This document shows positions 1 through 6,715 of a stretch of DNA of 10,897 bases, piece after piece. This stretch comes from JAYSFC01 sp041913505 (GTDB lineage Bacteria; Pseudomonadota; Gammaproteobacteria; Burkholderiales; Burkholderiaceae_C), in assembly GCA_041913505.1 (NCBI GenBank), contig JAYSFC010000124.1, positions 1 through 10,897 of the forward strand, written 5' to 3'. Below the pieces are notes generated by a model that worked only from the letters and a program-made list of their open reading frames with translations, did no database searches and was not told the DNA's origin. A program made the translations under genes and the position numbers. The first letter of the stretch is position 1. The number at the start of each line of letters is the position of its first letter.

Positions 1-49
1 ACATTGATTCTACCAACAGCAATCAACAGAGGCAAATTCACCTATCCCA
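1..49. other. AT-rich end of a presumed integrated element
   Basis: There is no gene here. The first 50 bases contain 20 G or C, well below the visibly GC-rich rest of the window. They replace the place where the 5' half of the adjoining tRNA-Lys should be: bases 22-28 do not pair with the acceptor strand CTCCGGC at 87-93, and no D-arm is visible. A short inverted repeat, TTGATT (4-9) and AATCAA (21-26), lies here and might be a recombinase arm site, but six-base repeats are common by chance. I read this as the terminal bases of an integrated element extending to the left; that is inference from the tRNA fragment next to it. Confidence 0.55.
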
Positions 50-97
50 TCATTCTTAATGAGAAGGTCGGGTGTTCGATTCATCTCTCCGGCACCA
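50..97 (+). other. 3' part of tRNA-Lys(CUU), probable att site
   Basis: Read as a tRNA, this stretch has an anticodon loop TTCTTAA (53-59, anticodon CTT at 55-57), the 3' anticodon strand TGAGA (60-64), variable loop AGGTC (65-69), a T-arm GGGTG-TTCGATT-CATCT (70-86), acceptor strand CTCCGGC (87-93), discriminator A94 and encoded CCA (95-97). The 5' side is wrong: only three of five anticodon-stem pairs form (positions 48 and 49 mismatch), and no D-arm or 5' acceptor strand exists in the bases before. It therefore cannot be a functional tRNA. Integrases of genomic islands, ICEs and prophages commonly recombine in the anticodon-to-CCA part of tRNA genes and leave exactly such a 3' copy at the far end. 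The intact gene should lie at the other end of the element, off the left edge. Confidence 0.8.
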
Positions 98-101
98 AAT
101 G

Positions 102-135
102 AAAAGCCCTGATTCGCAAGAGTCAGGGCTTTTTT
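102..135. terminator. Intrinsic terminator after the tRNA-Lys end, probably bidirectional
   Basis: A perfect 11-bp stem, AAAAGCCCTGA (102-112) with TCAGGGCTTTT (123-133), has a 10-base loop and on the plus strand ends in six T residues (130-135). It starts five bases after the tRNA CCA, so it would be the native tRNA-Lys terminator. The stem's A tract gives four T residues on the minus strand, so it can also stop the exporter operon, whose last stop codon is 44 bases away. Confidence 0.85.
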
Positions 136-178
136 AATGTAGCCAGAACGTACCAGCAATGGCATTCGCCCGGCTCGG

Positions 179-1663
179 TCAAACTACGATCCGGCCTCCC
201 AATGCCTGAAACAGTGCTGCGCTGTCGACAAGCCGCTGGGCTTGGGCCGAGATCAGGCCGATTCGATTCTGCTGCGCTTGCTGCTGCGCAATCAGCAGTT
301 GAACGTAGCTGGCCGCTCCCAGAGCGTACTGGCGCTCGATGGATGCCAGGGAATCACGCGCCGCAGCGTCTGCCGCCGCCAGAGCAGCCAAGGTTTGGGC
401 ATCATGATCAAGGGCCTTCAAAGCATCCGCCACGTTGCGCAACGCGTCGAGCACCACCCCTTGATAGTTCGCCGCTGCCGCATCGAGGGCAGCTAATGAC
501 GCACGCTTTTCCGCTGGCAGCCCCGGGTTGAAAAGCGGCTGGGTTAGTTGCCCCAGAACGCTCCAGACAGCGGAGCCGCCACCAAACAGCGCCCCCGCGC
601 TCAATGCCTGAGAGCCGAGGTTGGCGCTGAGGTCGAGCTGCGGGTACAACTTGGCGACAGCCACGCCGTACTCAGCGTTGGCGGCGTGCAGCAGCGCTTC
701 CGCGGCCTGGATATCAGGGTGGCGGCGCACCAGTTCAGACGGCAGAACCACCGGCAATGCCGCTGGCAGTTGGAACTCGTCCAGCGTGAAGGCAGGCATC
801 TTCGCCGCACCAGGGGCCTGCCCGGAAAGTAGGGCCAACAAGTGCTCGCTTTGTTCGAGCTGTTTGCGCAGCATCGGCAATCCCGCGCGTGTCTGCTCCA
901 ACTGGGTCTGCAAGGGCAATACATCGTCGGGCGCCGCGTGGCCGAGCCCCACCCGTTTGCGGGTCAACTCCACCTGCTCGTTCTGGGCCTGGATCATCGC
1001 TTGCGTGGACGCGATCTGGCCAGCAAGTCGGGCCCGGGTAATCGCCGTTGTGGCAATGTTCGTCGCCAGAGTCAGATAGGCACCGTCCAGTTCGTAGCGC
1101 CGGAATTCGGTACGGGCGGCCAACGCTTCCAGGGCTCGGTGGTTGCTACCGGCCAAATCCAGCCGGTAGTGCACGCCGATGCTGGCGTTGTAAGCGGTAA
1201 ATTCGCGCGCCTCGCCCGCCAGGCCCGGGTTGGGGTTCTGGCGCTGCCGCTGCGCAGCCAGGCCGGCATCAACCTGCGGATAGAGCGTCGATCCTGCGCG
1301 TGCCGAATAGACTTCCTGCGCCTGCCGCAGCGTGGCCTTGGCGGAAGCCAGGGTAGGGTTGGCCTGGAAAGCCTGATCGATCAAGGCGTCGAGCCTGGGA
1401 GAGCCCAGAGCCCGCCACCATGGCGCGCTCGCATCAGCACCTGCGGCGAAGCGTTGTGCCTCTCCAAGGGGTATCGCCGCAGATGCCGTTTCGGCAGGCA
1501 AGGGCGCTGCCGTGTAGCCCGGCACATCGGGGGGCGCGGGGCGATGGAAATCAGGGCCCACGGCGCAGCCGGCCAGCAGCCCTGCAAGAACGGACAACAT
1601 GGCTGCACGGGCAGGACGGTGATGGCCCCTCTCGGAGCCGCGCGCCACGTCGGCATTGCTCAT
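179..1663 (-). CDS. NodT-type outer-membrane efflux lipoprotein
   Basis: This is a TolC/OprM-like outer-membrane factor of 494 residues, the outer channel of a tripartite exporter. A lipoprotein signal (hydrophobic stretch around 22-32, lipobox LAGC with Cys33) is followed by the typical start VGPDFHRP and PWW at 81-83. The two outer-membrane efflux repeats follow, the second marked by RRHPDIQAAEALLHAANAEY (313-332) and the ending ALFQALGG. I chose the ATG at 1663 because GTGGAG sits seven bases upstream; an in-frame TTG at 1696 would add 11 residues and has no such support. In the first repeat the usual 'LDLFG' reads LDLAG (168-172). It is the last gene of the exporter operon, 45 bases after the ATPase gene, and presumably docks with the HlyD-type adaptor encoded upstream. 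The substrate is unknown. Confidence 0.92.
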   Translation of the reverse strand: MSNADVARGSERGHHRPARAAMLSVLAGLLAGCAVGPDFHRPAPPDVPGYTAAPLPAETASAAIPLGEAQRFAAGADASAPWWRALGSPRLDALIDQAFQANPTLASAKATLRQAQEVYSARAGSTLYPQVDAGLAAQRQRQNPNPGLAGEAREFTAYNASIGVHYRLDLAGSNHRALEALAARTEFRRYELDGAYLTLATNIATTAITRARLAGQIASTQAMIQAQNEQVELTRKRVGLGHAAPDDVLPLQTQLEQTRAGLPMLRKQLEQSEHLLALLSGQAPGAAKMPAFTLDEFQLPAALPVVLPSELVRRHPDIQAAEALLHAANAEYGVAVAKLYPQLDLSANLGSQALSAGALFGGGSAVWSVLGQLTQPLFNPGLPAEKRASLAALDAAAANYQGVVLDALRNVADALKALDHDAQTLAALAAADAAARDSLASIERQYALGAASYVQLLIAQQQAQQNRIGLISAQAQRLVDSAALFQALGGRIVV

Positions 1664-1708
1664 ACGGATACTCCACGAACGGACTGAGCCGTGCAACGAA
1701 TAAAGAGG

Positions 1709-2419
1709 TCAGTCAAAGCCACGTCCTTCCCCGGCCTCCTCATGGGTCACGCCGTCGCGGATGTGGTAGATGCGTTTGAACGTCGGGATGATCTTTTCAT
1801 CATGGGTGACGACGATGATCGCGGTCTCATAGCGCCTGGCCATGTCGTTCAGGATGCGGATCACCGCCATTGCGCGCTGGGAGTCCAGTGGCGCAGTCGG
1901 CTCATCGGCCAGGATCACCGGCGGCCGGTTGACCAGGCCTCGGGCGATGGCCACGCGCTGCTGCTCGCCACCGGACAACTGCGACGGCATGGCCGGCGCA
2001 CGGTGCTGCACGTCCAGCGCGGTCAACAGTTCCAGCGCATGCCGACGCGCCTGATCATTGGGCACACCGGCCAACATGGGCAGCAGTGCCACGTTGTCGG
2101 TCGCGTCCAGGAACGGAATGAGGTATGGCGCCTGGAACACGAAGCCAATCTTGTCGCGGCGCAAGGCGCGCAGATCGCGAACCTTCCAGCCATCGTCATA
2201 GATCACCGTATCGTCCAGCGTCATGCGGCCGGACGTGGGATCGATCACCGCGCCCAGGCACTTGAGCAGCGTGCTTTTGCCCGAGCCGGACGGTCCAATC
2301 AGGCCGACCACTTCACCGGGCGCCACATGCATGTTCACATCCTTCAAGGCGAGGAACGTAGTGTCGCCCTTGCCAAAGCGCTTGCTCAGATTTTCGATGC
2401 GGATGCCCCTGTTGCTCAT
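1709..2419 (-). CDS. ABC exporter ATPase (DevA/LolD/MacB type)
   Basis: A 236-residue nucleotide-binding subunit that powers the adjoining permease from the cytoplasmic side. All ABC landmarks are intact: Walker A GPSGSGKST (42-50), Q-loop Gln96 in FVFQAPYL, signature LSGGEQQR (148-155), Walker B VILADEP (168-174), D-loop PLDS and H-loop His206 in VTHDEK. The ending FKRIYHIRDG resembles the DevA branch, the group found with HlyD-type adaptors and four-helix permeases. The ATG at 2419 lies four bases after the permease stop, with GGTGAG upstream. The frame stays open upstream to 2605 inside the permease gene, but that extension is Arg/Ser-rich noise. This protein is a separate subunit, whereas in MacB the same domain is fused to the permease. 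Confidence 0.93.
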   Translation of the reverse strand: MSNRGIRIENLSKRFGKGDTTFLALKDVNMHVAPGEVVGLIGPSGSGKSTLLKCLGAVIDPTSGRMTLDDTVIYDDGWKVRDLRALRRDKIGFVFQAPYLIPFLDATDNVALLPMLAGVPNDQARRHALELLTALDVQHRAPAMPSQLSGGEQQRVAIARGLVNRPPVILADEPTAPLDSQRAMAVIRILNDMARRYETAIIVVTHDEKIIPTFKRIYHIRDGVTHEEAGEGRGFD

Positions 2420-2423
2420 GCTC

Positions 2424-3623
2424 TCACCCAATCGCTTCGGCCGGATCGACCTTGAGCGCCATGCGAATGGCGACGACGCTGGCCAACACGCAAATCGCGA
2501 GTACGCCAAAGAAACCTGTGATCGAGTCGGCCGGCACCAGCAAGACGTACCTCGGGAACAAAGGCGCGGTGAACGTGGCGGTGATCCTGCCAACCACGAA
2601 ACCAATCACGCCGAGCACCAGGGACTGCTGCAAGATCATTGCCGCGATGGTGCGGTTGCGCGTGCCGATGAGCTTGAGAACGGCGATTTCCCGGATCTTG
2701 TCCATGGTCAGCGTGTAGATGATGAAGGCCACGATGGCCGCACTGACCAGCGCCAGGATGGCCAGGAACATGCCGATCTGCCGGGCCGACATGGCAATCA
2801 ACTTGCCCACCAGGATGCCCTCCATCTGCGCGCGGTCATACACAGTGAGCCGCTTCCAACGGCGGATGGGTTCAGCCACCTCCTGCGTTGTGAATTCGGG
2901 CCGGATACGAACCAGAACCGCGTTGACAGAACTGTTGCTGGTCTGCGAAGCGATCACCGCATCAAGCAAGCCGGGAACCCCAGGGCGGTTGAAGGCAGGA
3001 CTGGCCTCGGTGCGCCTGCGCTGCATCAGGATCGCGTCGTTGTCCTTGAGAAACTGCGCCGCCTGCGCATCCTTGAGCGGAACGAAGACCATGGGGTCCC
3101 CGCTCGACGAGACCATGCGACGCGTCAGGCCGACCACGGTGTAATGGTTGCGGCGGATCTTGATCACATCACCCAGTTGAAACCCGGCGGCGAGGTCGGC
3201 CACCGCCTCGTAATGGCTGCGGGTGATCTGGCGGCCGGCGACAAGGTGCGGCGGCCAACCGGGAACCCCTGGATCGCCCGCCGTGATACCCACCACCATC
3301 GCCCTCACGTCCTGCTCGCCCTTGCCGACCTGCATGGTCAGATAGGTGATGTTGGCCGCCTGCGCCACGCCAGGCATGGCACGAATGCTTCGCCACAGGT
3401 CATCCGGGATGCTGGAGGACTCGGCGTAGGGGCCCAAGGTGTCTTTCTGCACCACCCAGAGATCAGCGCCACTGTTGTCCAGCAGAACCTTGCCGTCGTC
3501 CACCATGCCCCGGTACACGCCGGCCATGGTCAAGGTCACGCCGATCAGCAGCCCCAAGCCGATGCCGGTAAAGATGAACTTACCCCACGCATGCAGAATA
3601 TCGCGCCCGGCCAGGCTGATCAT
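2424..3623 (-). CDS. ABC exporter permease (MacB/FtsX/DevC type)
   Basis: A 399-residue inner-membrane permease with the MacB layout: one N-terminal membrane helix (about 16-35), a large periplasmic domain (about 40-275) and three C-terminal helices (about 283-306, 329-347, 368-388). Between the second and third helices lies the family's cytoplasmic stretch DKIREIAVLKLIGTRNRTI (308-326), and the protein ends KVDPAEAIG, a usual ending for this family. MacB-like transporters are thought to move periplasmic substrates through adaptor and outer-membrane channel by a bellows-like mechanism, so the cargo may be picked up from the periplasm or inner membrane. The ATG overlaps the adaptor stop (ATGA, 3620-3623) and has GGAG seven bases upstream, implying translational coupling. 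Confidence 0.92.
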   Translation of the reverse strand: MISLAGRDILHAWGKFIFTGIGLGLLIGVTLTMAGVYRGMVDDGKVLLDNSGADLWVVQKDTLGPYAESSSIPDDLWRSIRAMPGVAQAANITYLTMQVGKGEQDVRAMVVGITAGDPGVPGWPPHLVAGRQITRSHYEAVADLAAGFQLGDVIKIRRNHYTVVGLTRRMVSSSGDPMVFVPLKDAQAAQFLKDNDAILMQRRRTEASPAFNRPGVPGLLDAVIASQTSNSSVNAVLVRIRPEFTTQEVAEPIRRWKRLTVYDRAQMEGILVGKLIAMSARQIGMFLAILALVSAAIVAFIIYTLTMDKIREIAVLKLIGTRNRTIAAMILQQSLVLGVIGFVVGRITATFTAPLFPRYVLLVPADSITGFFGVLAICVLASVVAIRMALKVDPAEAIG

Positions 3624-4771
3624 GGCGATACTCCGCGCAGGCGATCCACCACGTGGATGCGACTGCTGGCCGTGAGCGCTTTCTCGCTGTACACGACAAG
3701 ACGGTCACCCGGTGCAAGCCCCTTTTCCACCTGCACGTGACCATCGAGATTGGCACGGCCAAGCGTCACCGGAGCAAACGAGAGGTTGTCCCCCGTGAGT
3801 TTCCAAACGCCGCGCTGGCCCTTGACCGTGCGAATGGCCGCATTCGGAATCGTGGGGGCTGCCGGCAACTCAGGCAATTGCACGGTGACTTCGGCCAGTT
3901 CCCCAATTGGCGGCAACGGCGAAAGCTGTGTATCAAAGACGAGCTTGGCCAGTGTTTCCTCCGTCACCGCGTCGGCTTGCGGTTCAACCCGCTGCACGCG
4001 GCCAGGCAGGCTTTGGCCCCTGCGCGAGCGCAGCACGATCCGGGCAGGCAAGCCGGCGGCCAAGCCTTCGGCACTGATCTGATCGAAGCGGGTATCGACC
4101 CACAGGCTGCCGGGGTCAATGACCTCCACCACCGCCTGGCCGGCCACGACGGTGGTGCCCGGCTCGGCAAGGCGTGTGGTGACGAGGCCGGCAACGGGTG
4201 CTACCAGCCGGAGGTTGCCGCGCTGTGCGCGCAGCGCCTCCAGTTCGGCACGCAGGCGGCTGGCATCCTCGCGCGCCGCCCCGTGTGCAGCGTTTGCCAC
4301 CGCCAGTTCCTGCCGCTTGGTCGCGGCGTTTTCTTCACTCGTACCGCGAATGGCCAGGAGTTGCTCGTAGCGTCCTGCCTGCGTCTGCGCGAAGGCTTGC
4401 CTGGCCTCGGCCTGGAGCAAGGCCGCTTCGGCGCTCTTGATCGCGGCCTGCTGCGCGCCAAGGCGCGAATCCAGATCCACCGGATCCATCTCGCCCAAGA
4501 CCTGGCCTGCCTTGACCGATTCACCCACATGCACATCCAGCCGCTTGACCCGCCCAGCGTAGGTGGGGCCGATCTTGTAGGTGTAACGCGCCTGCACCGT
4601 ACCGATGCCGAACAACGCAGGCCCAATCGTCCGCGACTCCACGGCGGCCACCGTCACCGCGACCGGCGCCAGCGGCCCTGAGCGCAAGGCCGCATAGGCA
4701 AACAACACCAGCAGGGGAACAATGACAACGACCAGCGCAAGCGTGCGGCGCTGCAAGGGCGGAAACTTCAT
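3620..4771 (-). CDS. HlyD-family periplasmic adaptor
   Basis: A 383-residue membrane-fusion protein linking the inner-membrane permease to the outer-membrane channel. It has an N-terminal anchor helix (about 10-29) without a lipobox. The first lipoyl half (70-96, with VHVGESVKAGQVLGEMD) is followed by a long Ala/Glu/Arg-rich coiled-coil hairpin (about 100-186). The second lipoyl half is APVAGLV...AGQAVVEV (191-218), then come a beta-barrel region (about 219-300) and a membrane-proximal domain starting at IPNAAI. It lies between the regulator and the permease genes and overlaps both by ATGA. AGGAG six bases before the ATG at 4771 is the strongest ribosome site of the operon. The order adaptor, permease, ATPase matches DevBCA-like exporters. 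The substrate is unknown. Confidence 0.92.
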   Translation of the reverse strand: MKFPPLQRRTLALVVVIVPLLVLFAYAALRSGPLAPVAVTVAAVESRTIGPALFGIGTVQARYTYKIGPTYAGRVKRLDVHVGESVKAGQVLGEMDPVDLDSRLGAQQAAIKSAEAALLQAEARQAFAQTQAGRYEQLLAIRGTSEENAATKRQELAVANAAHGAAREDASRLRAELEALRAQRGNLRLVAPVAGLVTTRLAEPGTTVVAGQAVVEVIDPGSLWVDTRFDQISAEGLAAGLPARIVLRSRRGQSLPGRVQRVEPQADAVTEETLAKLVFDTQLSPLPPIGELAEVTVQLPELPAAPTIPNAAIRTVKGQRGVWKLTGDNLSFAPVTLGRANLDGHVQVEKGLAPGDRLVVYSEKALTASSRIHVVDRLRGVSP

Positions 4772-5379
4772 GATGCGCTCCTGACGATGCCACGGCGGTA
4801 GATGGAGAAAACCCCCGGAGCATCACGGCGGATGCGGGCCACATCGCCAGCAATCAGAGACTGCATCACCAGACCCTGGATGGTGCCGATGAACAGCACG
4901 ACAGCGGCGTCTGCATCCAGCTTCGCCTCCACCTCGCCTTGCGCCTTGCCAACTTCGAGCAAGCGGCGCAACCGCTCGCCATAGTGGCGGATGAAGGTCT
5001 GGACTATCTGCTTGGGTAGGGATTCACCCTGCCGTTGCAGTTCGCCGAAGAGCATTCTCGGCACACCTGGGTGCTCGGACACAAAGTCGATATGCGCCAT
5101 GAAGATCGCCTCAAGGGCCGCGACCGGGGACTCAGCGCCCTCCGCGGCCTTGTCCACCCGGGCGAGCATGCGTTCGGTGACCCAGGACATCACAGCCTGC
5201 AGGATGGCATCCTTGGTCGGGAAGTGACGGAAAAGCGCCCCCTGGGTCAGCCCCATGCGTTGCGCAATGGCCGTGGTGGTGATGTCACTGGGGTTCTGCT
5301 CAGCGGCGAGATGGATCACCGCCTCCACCGTGGCCGCCCGCCGCTCGTCCGCAGGAAGGTGATTGTGGCGTCCATTCAT
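4768..5379 (-). CDS. TetR/AcrR-family regulator of the exporter operon
   Basis: A 203-residue regulator with an N-terminal TetR DNA-binding domain. The helix-turn-helix lies at about 32-53: ITTTAIAQRMGLTQGALFRHF, followed by PTKDAIL. The rest (about 65-200) is a helical ligand-binding and dimerisation region with no recognisable signature for a particular ligand. It is the first gene of the operon and its TGA overlaps the adaptor ATG, so the regulator is co-transcribed with the pump it presumably controls. TetR regulators in this position usually repress their own promoter until a ligand, often a pump substrate, releases them. The 24-bp palindrome centred 25 bases before the start fits that. 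The ATG at 5379 has AAGG seven bases upstream. Confidence 0.93.
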   Translation of the reverse strand: MNGRHNHLPADERRAATVEAVIHLAAEQNPSDITTTAIAQRMGLTQGALFRHFPTKDAILQAVMSWVTERMLARVDKAAEGAESPVAALEAIFMAHIDFVSEHPGVPRMLFGELQRQGESLPKQIVQTFIRHYGERLRRLLEVGKAQGEVEAKLDADAAVVLFIGTIQGLVMQSLIAGDVARIRRDAPGVFSIYRRGIVRSAS

Positions 5380-5392
5380 TGCTCAGCCTTAG

Positions 5393-5416
5393 AAGTAAGT
5401 AATTTATTACTATCTT
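5393..5416. promoter_or_regulatory. Candidate TetR operator, 24-bp palindrome
   Basis: The half-sites AAGTAAGTAAT (5393-5403) and ATTACTATCTT (5406-5416) are separated by TT. Nine of the eleven positions are symmetric, including an outer AAG/CTT and an inner AGTAAT/ATTACT. It sits in an AT-rich patch that contrasts with the GC-rich surroundings, 14 bases before the TetR start codon. Length, symmetry and place all suit an operator bound by a TetR dimer or pair of dimers. Binding is inferred. Confidence 0.6.
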
Positions 5417-5440
5417 ATAACCAGACAACCAAGGGCGCAA
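5414..5440 (-). promoter_or_regulatory. Possible promoter of the exporter operon
   Basis: TATAAG (5419-5414 on the minus strand) matches five of six bases of a -10 element, with TTGCGC (5440-5435) as a poor -35 at 15 bases. Another reading is TTGGTT (5432-5427) with TAATAA (5409-5404) at 17 bases. In either case the palindrome overlaps the -10 or start region, so a bound repressor would block transcription. Neither pair is a clear consensus. Confidence 0.35.
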
Positions 5441-5662
5441 GAAGAAAATGAGCGAATGCGCAAATGAAGCGCGCACCATAGGTGAAAGCGTCGGCGCAAG
5501 ATGCCAGAGAAAAGGGGACACCCGCGGTCCGGCCACAAGGCCCTGCAGGCCGATGCGGGATGCAGGCGCCGCACACCCCAAAGCCTCAATGGGCCCGGTC
5601 GGCTGCGGCCATATCGGTTCGCCGGCGAGCCCCCCTCATCAGACCAAGACGGGCCAAAGAAA
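5422..5662. other. Non-coding gap between tRNA-Pro terminator and exporter operon
   Basis: I see no gene here. The open frames that cross it are Arg/Pro/Gly-rich, have no family resemblance, and run into the terminator or the tRNA. The only small structure is a 16-bp near-palindrome at 5616-5631, with core TCGCCGGCGA, of unknown meaning. The gap marks the border between the conserved pheST-ihfA-tRNA block and the exporter operon. Confidence 0.5.
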
Positions 5663-5694
5663 AAAGGGTTGCAGCATTTCTGCTGCAACCCTTT
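5656..5694 (-). terminator. Terminator of tRNA-Pro
   Basis: A perfect 14-bp stem, AAAGGGTTGCAGCA (5663-5676) with TGCTGCAACCCTTT (5681-5694), closes a TTTC loop. Read on the minus strand it ends in CCCTTTTTTCTTT, a good T tract. It starts 17 bases after the tRNA CCA, so it would end the tRNA transcript and shield the exporter operon from readthrough. Confidence 0.88.
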
Positions 5695-5711
5695 GATTTC
5701 ATCGAAAAAAA

Positions 5712-5788
5712 TGGTCGGCGTGGCGGGATTCGAACTCGCGACCCCTTGCACCCCATGCAAGTGCGCTACCAGGCTGCGCTACACGCCG
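5712..5788 (-). tRNA. tRNA-Pro (anticodon GGG)
   Basis: A complete 77-base cloverleaf. The acceptor CGGCGTG pairs perfectly with CACGCCG, and the D-arm contains AGCGCAGCCTGGTAGCGC. The anticodon arm CTTGC-ATGGGGT-GCAAG has GGG at 5754-5752, the T-arm has GTTCGAATC, the discriminator is A, and CCA is encoded at 5714-5712. It reads CCC and, by wobble, CCU proline codons. It has its own -10 element upstream and a strong terminator downstream. It follows the merR gene in the same direction. Confidence 0.97.
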
Positions 5789-5799
5789 ACAAGACTTAG

Positions 5800-5828
5800 A
5801 TTATATACACAAATTTAGCCCTAAAAAG
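5800..5828 (-). promoter_or_regulatory. Promoter of tRNA-Pro
   Basis: A perfect -10 hexamer TATAAT (5805-5800 on the minus strand) lies 11 bases before the tRNA 5' end, so transcription would start a few bases ahead of it. The -35 position at 17-base spacing is CTTTTT (5828-5823), which is weak and falls in the last codons of the merR gene. An AT-rich stretch surrounds it. Confidence 0.6.
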
Positions 5829-6249
5829 AAAGAAGGGCTCGAATCTCAAATAATTCCTGACGGACCGCCTGCGCGTCGATGACACGGCCTTCCCCATCCA
5901 CTTCGAAGGCCATGGAATCCATTGCAAGCACGGCTGCGGCCGGCACATCAGCCTCGGCCGGTGCATCGGTTGGCTGGCCTTCGCGCGCAGCCTGGGCAAG
6001 CTCCTGCAGGCGGTTGCGCGCACCGCTGATCGTGAAGCCCTGGTCGTAGAGCAGATCACGGATGCGGCGGATCATCAGCACCTCGTGGTGCTGGTAGTAG
6101 CGGCGGTTGCCTCGCCGCTTCATGGGCCGCAGTTGGGTGAATTCCTGCTCCCAATAACGCAGGACATGCGGCTTCACGCCACACAGCTCCGCCACCTCAC
6201 CAATGGTGAAGTAGCGCTTGGCGGGGATGGAAGGAAGCATGGTGCCCAT
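5821..6249 (-). CDS. MerR-family regulator downstream of ihfA
   Basis: A 142-residue regulator with an N-terminal winged helix-turn-helix: FTIGEVAELCGVKPHVLRYW (14-33), wing RRGNRRYY (45-52), then the dimerisation helix region GFTISGARNRLQEL (71-84). The C-terminal part (about 90-142) is Ala/Glu-rich and lacks metal-binding cysteines; the only Cys is residue 23, in the HTH. It is therefore not a MerR/CueR/SoxR-type metal or redox sensor by residues. It is the small MerR protein found next to ihfA in many beta- and gammaproteobacteria, whose role I do not know. The start is uncertain: ATG at 6249 or 6240, neither with a clear ribosome site. It lies 107 bases after ihfA. Confidence 0.9.
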   Translation of the reverse strand: MGTMLPSIPAKRYFTIGEVAELCGVKPHVLRYWEQEFTQLRPMKRRGNRRYYQHHEVLMIRRIRDLLYDQGFTISGARNRLQELAQAAREGQPTDAPAEADVPAAAVLAMDSMAFEVDGEGRVIDAQAVRQELFEIRALLSF

Positions 6250-6356
6250 GGAGCAGCGCAGTCGCGAACGGGAAAGCTGATTAGCGTACTGCAGTCATGC
6301 AGCCAGCGCCAGCTACCTTGGCACAAAGTGGCCGACTATGCCGCAAAAAAGTCACG

Positions 6357-6686
6357 TCAACCCTCGCCGCCGGCATTCTGGATCTGTTCCTTGAGCTTGC
6401 TGCTCGCATGGAACGTGACCACGCGCCGCGCCTGGATGGGGATGGCCTCGCCCGTGCGCGGATTACGCCCCGGGCGCGGGGCCTTGGTGCGGATCTGGAA
6501 ATTGCCAAAGCCCGACAGCTTCACATCCACCCCGTCCACGAGGCTTTGCGAGATCAGGTCGAAGAAGGCGTCGATCATGTCCTTCGACTCGCGCTTGTTC
6601 AAGCCGATCTGGTCGAACAGCAGATCGGCCAGCTGGGCCTTGGTCAGCGCGGGCGTCTCCAGGCTCTCCACCGCAAATTCGATCAC
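6357..6686 (-). CDS. ihfA: Integration host factor alpha subunit
   Basis: IHF alpha pairs with IHF beta to bend DNA sharply in recombination, replication and promoter control. The HU/IHF fold is complete in 109 residues: ALTKAQLADLLFDQIGLNKRE at the start, VKLSGFGNFQIR (55-66), the DNA-inserting arm RPGRNPRTGE (71-80) with Pro76 at the place of the intercalating proline, and ARRVVTFHAS near the end. I prefer the GTG start at 6686 because AGGAG lies exactly seven bases upstream. An ATG at 6716, overlapping the pheT stop as TGATG, would give 119 residues with a less typical Asn/Pro-rich start. Even from the GTG, 11 residues precede the point where E. coli IHF alpha begins. It is downstream of pheT, as in E. 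coli. Confidence 0.95.
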   Translation of the reverse strand: MIEFAVESLETPALTKAQLADLLFDQIGLNKRESKDMIDAFFDLISQSLVDGVDVKLSGFGNFQIRTKAPRPGRNPRTGEAIPIQARRVVTFHASSKLKEQIQNAGGEG

Positions 6687-6715
6687 GTCAGGGCTCCTGT
6701 TGGGGTTGTTCAGCA

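Noticed and set aside
1880..1900. ATPase D-loop region reading TAPLDS in place of the more usual TGALDS
   Set aside because: The catalytic motifs are all intact, and as I recall this variant is common in DevA-type ATPases, so it is not a sign of a defect.
2223..3740. A 505-codon open frame on the plus strand opposite the permease and ATPase genes
   Set aside because: It is antisense to genes with complete family motifs, and its product is His/Arg/Asp-rich without any recognisable domain. Long antisense frames are usual in GC-rich DNA.
5616..5631. GC-rich near-palindrome with core TCGCCGGCGA
   Set aside because: A single short GC palindrome in GC-rich DNA is expected by chance. It has no T tract and no link to a gene start.
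5448..5696. An 82-codon plus-strand frame in the gap before tRNA-Pro
   Set aside because: It has no ribosome site and a low-complexity, Arg/Pro/Gly-rich product, and it ends inside the terminator stem.
5410..5760. A 116-codon minus-strand frame beginning inside tRNA-Pro
   Set aside because: Its start contains SSNPATPT, the typical false translation of a tRNA 3' end, and it crosses the terminator at 5663-5694.
6250..6356. Possible promoter for the MerR gene (TTGACG overlapping the ihfA stop, CATAGT downstream)
   Set aside because: The spacing between the two hexamers is only 14 bases and the -10 is poor, so I do not call it a promoter.
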